Shown piece after piece: positions 60,034-64,000 of a stretch of 64,000 nucleotides of DNA. Source of the DNA: Alphaproteobacteria bacterium (GTDB lineage: Bacteria > Pseudomonadota > Alphaproteobacteria > Micavibrionales > UBA2020); contig WGNE01000017.1 in assembly GCA_016124645.1 (NCBI GenBank), forward strand, positions 1-64,000, given 5' to 3'. Under the pieces are notes generated by a model. It was not told the DNA's origin. It made no database searches and saw only the letters and a program-made list of their open reading frames with translations. Each line of letters starts with the position of its first letter. Position 1 is the first letter of the stretch. A program made the translations under genes and the position numbers.

Positions 60034-60690
60034 TTACCCCTGCCGGGCAGACCTTAAGATTGCGGAGACGGCATCTTCAGTTTGTGATTGGGCATTTAAA
60101 TGGAATTCGCAATATGGGGCTCTGCTTTTTTTAAGGCTTATTTTTTGGTATGGATGGCGAGTTTGATCTGCCTTCACTGATACCAAAAATTGCTTGTTTC
60201 GATTTTGGATTGTAATTGCCAAAAAGTTATTTGGGCTGGTTGTCCATTTCCTTCCCTTGCCTTCAATAAGCTTGTCCTTATGTTCTTTTCTAACAGTGCA
60301 CAGGACTTGTTGGACAAGCCTGATCATATCGTTTGGCATTTTTTCTGATATACAGGCTTCAATGAATGGTTGGTCGAGGGATGAAGCTATCCCCAAGTCT
60401 GGAGCTTCGTGTTTTTCATTTTCTGTCCTTAAAGATTGCGGCTCGCTCCCAAGGTCAACAATTACCGATTGGTGTTGCATACCAATGTTGAAGGGAAAAA
60501 TGGAGTCGACTGGGATGGAGAGCGTCTGTTTTGTAGAGTCATATTGTGGGTTATTGACGCCAATGACGCTCCTATTACCTTTTGTAAGTATGTGGCCTTT
60601 TGCAAAATGTCGCACTTCTGATTGAGTCAGACTGACAATCCATGTTCCTGGTCCGACAGGCAAAACTTGGGAAAAAGTAATCATAATCAC
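60034..60690 (-). CDS. Unknown protein in an AT-rich insert
   Basis: 218 residues, no membrane segment or signal peptide, no family recognised. The DNA is much richer in A/T than the rest of the window and its codon use differs, which suggests recent transfer. The start is uncertain: AGGAG abuts the ATG at 60696, lies six bases before the GTG at 60690 (chosen) and twelve before the ATG at 60684. A TATAAT on the minus strand (60742-60737) could be its -10 box. Its stop is 2 bp from that of ackA. Confidence 0.65.
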   Translation of the reverse strand: MIMITFSQVLPVGPGTWIVSLTQSEVRHFAKGHILTKGNRSVIGVNNPQYDSTKQTLSIPVDSIFPFNIGMQHQSVIVDLGSEPQSLRTENEKHEAPDLGIASSLDQPFIEACISEKMPNDMIRLVQQVLCTVRKEHKDKLIEGKGRKWTTSPNNFLAITIQNRNKQFLVSVKADQTRHPYQKISLKKSRAPYCEFHLNAQSQTEDAVSAILRSARQG

Positions 60691-61028
60691 GCGCATCTCC
60701 TAATTTTTCAGTAAAACTCTGAATAATAATACTGAAATTATACTGAAAGGGCAATGGCTAAACTATTTAAAATATTTCAATTATTTGAGGCGTAAGGCTT
60801 GCTAGTTTTGCGTCTTCTCAGATTTTTTTTCAGCCCTCTTAATTGTGAGCGCATTTCAGATGTTGCTTGATGTTGGTCAAGGCGAGGGTCGTGTAATACG
60901 AATAAAGCTTCGTATTAAGTATTTGTAATTCTTTAATATCCTCCCGGCGCGCATCATTTTAGCCGCATGCCGGACTTGTCTAAAAGCCGGATACGGCTAG
61001 AATACGCGCCGAAGGATATTGCATTGCG
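60691..61028. other. AT-rich intergenic region before the Crp/Fnr regulator gene
   Basis: About 335 bp with no convincing gene. The left half is very AT-rich, carries two ACTGAAA copies and the likely promoter of the leftward unknown gene. The right half holds the FNR-type box at 60867-60880 and returns to normal composition near 60950, so one border of the AT-rich insert lies here. Confidence 0.6.
60867..60880 (+). promoter_or_regulatory. FNR/Dnr-type box upstream of the Crp/Fnr gene
   Basis: TTGAT-GTTG-GTCAA, 9 of 10 consensus bases. It lies 149 bp before the regulator's start codon. TAATAC at 60894-60899 could be the -10 element, but the spacing is short. Autoregulation is the simplest reading. 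Confidence 0.55.
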
Positions 61029-61817
61029 ATGAAAGCGACCGATCACCATACCGGACAGTTTTTGAGCGGCCTGCCGTTTTTCACCCGGCTGCCGGAAGAG
61101 GATATCGACGGCTTCCTGAAGGCGGGCGCCCTGCACGCCTATGATAAAAACGACAAGCTTTTCCTGCGCGGCGATGCGGCCGACAGGTTCTTCGTCATCG
61201 TCAACGGCTGGGTCAAGCTGTTCCGTGAAACGCCCGAGGGCGAGGAGGCCGTCGTGGCGCTCTTCACCCGCGGCGACGTTTTCGGCGAGGCCGCGATTTT
61301 CGGCGGGGCGGATTACCCGTTCTCCGCCGCCGCGGTCGAGAAAAGCCGGCTGCTGGAAATTCCCGCCGCCGTTCTCAAAGACGCGGCGCGCGCCAATCCC
61401 GACATCATGCAGCGCGTCATGGCCTCCATGTCGCGCGAAATGCACCAGTTGCAGATGGAAACCGAGCACCTATCGCTCATGAGCGCGCCGCAGCGCGTGG
61501 GCTGCCTTATCCTGCAGCTTTCCTCCGGCATGATCGGCAAGGGCGGCACCTTCACCCTTCCTTACGACAAGTCGCTGGCCGCCCAGCGCCTCGGCATGAA
61601 GCCGGAAACCTTTTCGCGCGCGCTGGCGCAGCTGAAACCCGCGGGGGTCAGCGTCAGCGGCTCGGAAATCAGCGTGGAAAGCTTCGATGCCCTCATCGCC
61701 TTCAGCTGCAGCCATTGCTCTTCCCTGCCCGGCGAATGCAAGGGCAGCCGCACGGAAGGGGGCTGCGTGCCCTCCGCCGCCTGCATCGGCCACAGGGCGA
61801 AAATCAACGAGGAATGA
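61029..61817 (+). CDS. Crp/Fnr-family transcription regulator with cysteine-rich tail
   Basis: 262 residues: cyclic-nucleotide-type sensor domain (about 15-120), dimer helix, winged helix-turn-helix (about 150-222). The recognition helix contains E193-T-F-S196-R197, the E-xx-SR pattern by which FNR reads TTGA half-sites. No cysteines occur near the N-terminus, so it is not a classic [4Fe-4S] FNR. Instead a tail of about 40 residues carries C227, C230, C237, C246 and C252, which could bind a metal or cluster or sense redox state. Four matching boxes occur in this region. Confidence 0.9.
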   Translation: MKATDHHTGQFLSGLPFFTRLPEEDIDGFLKAGALHAYDKNDKLFLRGDAADRFFVIVNGWVKLFRETPEGEEAVVALFTRGDVFGEAAIFGGADYPFSAAAVEKSRLLEIPAAVLKDAARANPDIMQRVMASMSREMHQLQMETEHLSLMSAPQRVGCLILQLSSGMIGKGGTFTLPYDKSLAAQRLGMKPETFSRALAQLKPAGVSVSGSEISVESFDALIAFSCSHCSSLPGECKGSRTEGGCVPSAACIGHRAKINEE

Positions 61818-62249
61818 TCAGAACCACAGCATTTCGCTGAGCTGCTGGCGCAGCGCGAGCTCGCCGAGTTCCGGCAGGTCGTCGCGGCCGGTCTCGGCGA
61901 TGATGCGCGTATAGACGGGTTTTTCCATGCACCGGCGCAGCGCGTCCAGCATCTCCGCACTCGCCACGATGACGAGGCGGTCGAAGGCGTCGTCCTTGAC
62001 CGATTCTTCGAGCCACAGCGACAGCTTGCGCGCGAAGCCGTCGCAGTTTCCGGGGGCGTCGGGCGTAAATTCGGCGACTTTCCGCAAATGCCCCGCGCTT
62101 TTGCCGAAGACGCGCGCCTGCGCGGAGCCCGCGGCCAGAACCCAGATGCGCGGCATCCGGTTCCTGCCGGAAGGACGCTGTTTTTCATCCATCTTTTTCC
62201 GGCCTTTCAGGTTCGGGTCTTCCGGGGCGGTTTTTTCGATGAGGGGCAT
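61818..62249 (-). CDS. Host-attachment-family (PF10116-like) protein
   Basis: 143-residue soluble protein. After a basic start, the core W-V-L-A-A-G-S-A-Q-A-R-V-F-G opens a Rossmann-like fold, followed by D-R-L-V-I-V-A-S-A-E-M-L-D-A-L-R and a D-L-P-E-L-G-E-L end, as in proteins annotated as required for attachment to host cells. Their biochemical role is unclear; relatives resemble tRNA-release-factor folds. The ATG at 62249 has AAGGA at good spacing; a GTG at 62255 would abut the ribosome site. It is divergent from the FabI-like gene across two FNR-type boxes. Confidence 0.75.
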   Translation of the reverse strand: MPLIEKTAPEDPNLKGRKKMDEKQRPSGRNRMPRIWVLAAGSAQARVFGKSAGHLRKVAEFTPDAPGNCDGFARKLSLWLEESVKDDAFDRLVIVASAEMLDALRRCMEKPVYTRIIAETGRDDLPELGELALRQQLSEMLWF

Positions 62250-62312
62250 TTCCACCTTCCTTGCCGCGTTCTTTGCACAGGTTCATTTCATCACGACCGA
62301 CCCGGGAAAGCT

Positions 62313-62326
62313 TTGACCAAAGTCAA
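62313..62326 (-). promoter_or_regulatory. FNR/Dnr-type box, placed for the leftward gene
   Basis: TTGAC-CAAA-GTCAA, a perfect dyad with 8 of 10 FNR-consensus bases. On the minus strand a TGAAAT (62290-62285) begins 29.5 bp from its centre, the class II activator distance, so this box probably drives the host-attachment gene. Confidence 0.6.
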
Positions 62327-62357
62327 GGAAACCCATATTCCATGCTTTTACCGGAAG

Positions 62358-62371
62358 TTGACAAAAGTCAA
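62358..62371 (+). promoter_or_regulatory. FNR/Dnr-type box, placed for the rightward gene
   Basis: TTGAC-AAAA-GTCAA, 45 bp downstream of its twin. A CATCAT at 62394-62399 begins 29.5 bp after its centre, the class II activator distance, so it probably drives the FabI-like gene starting at 62444. Confidence 0.65.
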
Positions 62372-62443
62372 CGACAGGACGAATCTGGCATGCCATCATG
62401 AAAAAACATGGTTTTGTTAGCGGCGGAGAAGGGGGCGGTTGTG

Positions 62444-63202
62444 ATGATGAAGGGAAAAAAGGGGCTTGTCGTCGGCGTGGCGAACGCGCATTCCATCGCC
62501 TGGGGCTGCGCGCAGGCATTGCATGACGCGGGGGCGGAGCTGGCGCTGACCTACCTGAACGACAAGGCGAAGCCCTATGTCGCGCCGCTGGCGGCGGCGG
62601 TGGACGCGCCCGTCTTCATGCCGCTGGACGTGACGGATGCCGCGCAGTCCGCCGCGCTCTTCGCCGAAATCGACAAACGCTGGGGGCGGCTGGATTTCCT
62701 GCTGCATTCCATCGCCTTCGCGCCCAAGGACGATTTGCACGGGCGGGTGACGGATTCTTCCGGCGCGGGTTTCGCCACGGCGATGGACATTTCCTGTCAT
62801 TCCCTCGTCCGCCTGACCAAAGCGGCGGAACCGCTGATGGCGGAGGGCGGCACCGTGCTGACCATGAGTTATTACGGCTCGGAAAAAGTCGTGCCGCGCT
62901 ACGGCATCATGGGGCCGGTGAAGGCTGCGCTGGAAGCCACGGTGCGCTATCTCGCGATGGAGCTGGGACCGCAGGGCATAAGGGTCAACGCGCTCTCCCC
63001 CGGTCCGGTGAAGACCCGCGCGGCCTCGGGACTTGCCGCCTTCGACGAACTGATGGAGAGCGTGGCGCGGGAAGCGCCGCTGCACGAGCTGGTGACGATC
63101 GACCAGATCGGGGAAACGGCGGCCTTTCTGGCGTCTGACAAGGCGCGGCATATCACCGGGCAGGTGATTTACATCGACAACGGCTACAATATCCGGGGAT
63201 GA
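62444..63202 (+). CDS. Enoyl-[acyl-carrier-protein] reductase, FabI-like
   Basis: NADH-dependent short-chain reductase of the FabI branch, 252 residues. The cofactor loop G-V-A-N-A-H-S-I-A-W (11-20) and the catalytic Y153-x6-K160 with the extra tyrosines at 143-144 match FabI. It reduces the enoyl double bond in fatty acid synthesis; placed among acyl-CoA genes it may be a second, condition-specific copy. The ATG at 62444 has AAGGGGG about eight bases upstream; the longer frame from 62408 lacks a ribosome site. The next gene follows after 91 bp. Confidence 0.87.
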   Translation: MMKGKKGLVVGVANAHSIAWGCAQALHDAGAELALTYLNDKAKPYVAPLAAAVDAPVFMPLDVTDAAQSAALFAEIDKRWGRLDFLLHSIAFAPKDDLHGRVTDSSGAGFATAMDISCHSLVRLTKAAEPLMAEGGTVLTMSYYGSEKVVPRYGIMGPVKAALEATVRYLAMELGPQGIRVNALSPGPVKTRAASGLAAFDELMESVAREAPLHELVTIDQIGETAAFLASDKARHITGQVIYIDNGYNIRG

Positions 63203-63293
63203 CGCGGGGGGCTTGACGGGCCGCCGCCTTCGGGCGACTCTGGCGTGAGGGCGGGAAAAAGAAAACGACGAAAAAGAATGAACGGGGAACGAC

Positions 63294-64000
63294 ATGAAAC
63301 TCAGCTTTCTGGGCGCGACAGGCACCGTCACCGGCTCCAAGTACCTGCTGGAGGACGGCGGAAAGAAATACCTCATCGACTGCGGGCTGTTTCAGGGCTT
63401 GAAGGAACTTCGCCTGCGCAACTGGAACCCGCTGCCCGTCAATGCCGCCGAGATCGACGCGGTCTTGCTGACCCATGCGCACCTCGACCACAGCGGCTAC
63501 CTGCCGCGGCTGGTGAAGGAGGGGTTCCGGGGGCATATCTATTGTTCCGAGGCGACCTTCGACCTTTGCAAGATCATCCTGCCCGACAGCGGGCACATCC
63601 AGGAAGAAGACGCGGAGCGCGCCAACCGTTACGGCTATACCAAGCACAAGCCCGCCCTGCCGCTCTATACGGCGGACGAGGCGCGCGACAGCCTGAAATA
63701 TTTCCGCCCGCTGGACTTCGGGCCCGCGCACAAGCTGGGTGAATTCCTGTCCTTCACGCTGCACCGCGCGGGGCATATCCTCGGCGCGTCCCTCATCCGC
63801 GTGACGGACGGCAAGACCTCGGTGCTGTTTTCCGGCGACATCGGCCGGCTGAACGACCCGGTCATGAAGCCGCCGGTCGCGATCGAGCAGGCGGACTACC
63901 TGCTGGTGGAATCGACCTACGGCGACCGGCTGCACGACAAGTCCGATCCGATGGGCGACCTCGAGGCCGTCATCAACAAGACCACGCAGCGCGGCGGCAC
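63294..64000 (+). CDS. Metallo-beta-lactamase-fold RNase (beta-CASP type), 3' end outside window
   Basis: Partial gene; 235 complete codons are visible. The zinc motif H61-A-H63-L-D65-H66 is intact, followed by A-G-H-I-L-G-A-S (third histidine) and F-S-G-D-I-G-R (bridging aspartate). The V-E-S-T-Y-G-D-R segment is the entry to the beta-CASP domain found in CPSF-73-like RNases. Such RNases (bacterial RNA-processing exonucleases) cut or trim RNA. It lies 91 bp after the FabI-like gene on the same strand and may share its FNR-type promoter. Confidence 0.88.
   Translation, partial: MKLSFLGATGTVTGSKYLLEDGGKKYLIDCGLFQGLKELRLRNWNPLPVNAAEIDAVLLTHAHLDHSGYLPRLVKEGFRGHIYCSEATFDLCKIILPDSGHIQEEDAERANRYGYTKHKPALPLYTADEARDSLKYFRPLDFGPAHKLGEFLSFTLHRAGHILGASLIRVTDGKTSVLFSGDIGRLNDPVMKPPVAIEQADYLLVESTYGDRLHDKSDPMGDLEAVINKTTQRGG

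Noticed and set aside
60194-60625. 143-codon plus-strand frame inside the AT-rich insert
   Set aside because: It lies opposite the longer minus-strand frame that has AGGAG and a TATAAT upstream; no ribosome site seen for the plus frame.
62408-62443. Upstream start for the FabI-like gene
   Set aside because: Adds 12 residues that are not FabI-like and has no ribosome site; the ATG at 62444 has a good one.

Overview
The window is high-GC, densely coded DNA and fits a free-living Gram-negative bacterium, most probably an alphaproteobacterium. This is an inference from gene style and content: a xdhABC plus desulfurase cluster, an N-type ATPase operon, a MaoC-Pta fusion, an Mla/MCE lipid transporter, and dispersed palindromic repeats of a kind common in that class. 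I see no rRNA, tRNA, CRISPR array, transposase or phage gene.

Layout. 1-3.6 kb: end of a DinB-like gene, then serine acetyltransferase, cystathionine beta-synthase and cystathionine gamma-lyase/synthase (sulfur amino acids). 3.6-8.2 kb: glucokinase and two divergent GH13 enzymes (glucan use). 8.3-15.2 kb: adenine deaminase divergent from xdhA-xdhB-xdhC and a cysteine desulfurase (adenine to hypoxanthine to xanthine to urate, with cofactor maturation). 15.3-33.4 kb: copper-type P1B ATPase, M3 peptidase, hydrolase, FadL porin, MscS, ClC channel, a membrane protein with a Nudix-like box, a HAD-like protein, an M16 protease with swapped active half, a second ClC channel and a Met/His-rich secreted protein. 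33.5-36.8 kb: four-gene MlaEFD-lipoprotein operon. 36.8-45.7 kb, minus strand: glycogen-debranching-like enzyme, MscS channel, RND efflux pair, MFS transporter. 45.9-51.2 kb: MetH, a small unknown protein and an aldo/keto reductase.

51.2-64 kb is the most interesting part. A ten-gene plus-strand run with overlapping or nearly abutting genes encodes a complete N-type F-ATPase (order D-C-Q-B-E-F-A-G, no atpR) followed directly by a MaoC-phosphotransacetylase fusion and acetate kinase. Downstream are an AT-rich insert with one unknown gene, a Crp/Fnr regulator with a cysteine-rich C-terminal tail, a host-attachment-type protein, a FabI-like reductase and a metallo-beta-lactamase-fold RNase (cut by the window edge). 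Four intergenic FNR-type boxes (TTGA[C/T]-N4-[A/G]TCAA) lie before the ATPase operon, before the regulator and, as a pair, between the host-attachment gene and fabI. The regulator keeps the E-xx-SR recognition-helix pattern that reads such boxes.

I infer one regulon for low-oxygen or energy-limited growth: acetyl-CoA is turned into acetyl phosphate and ATP, and the co-transcribed N-ATPase can spend that ATP on ion export to hold the membrane potential. The sequence supports the operon and the boxes directly. The physiology is inference.
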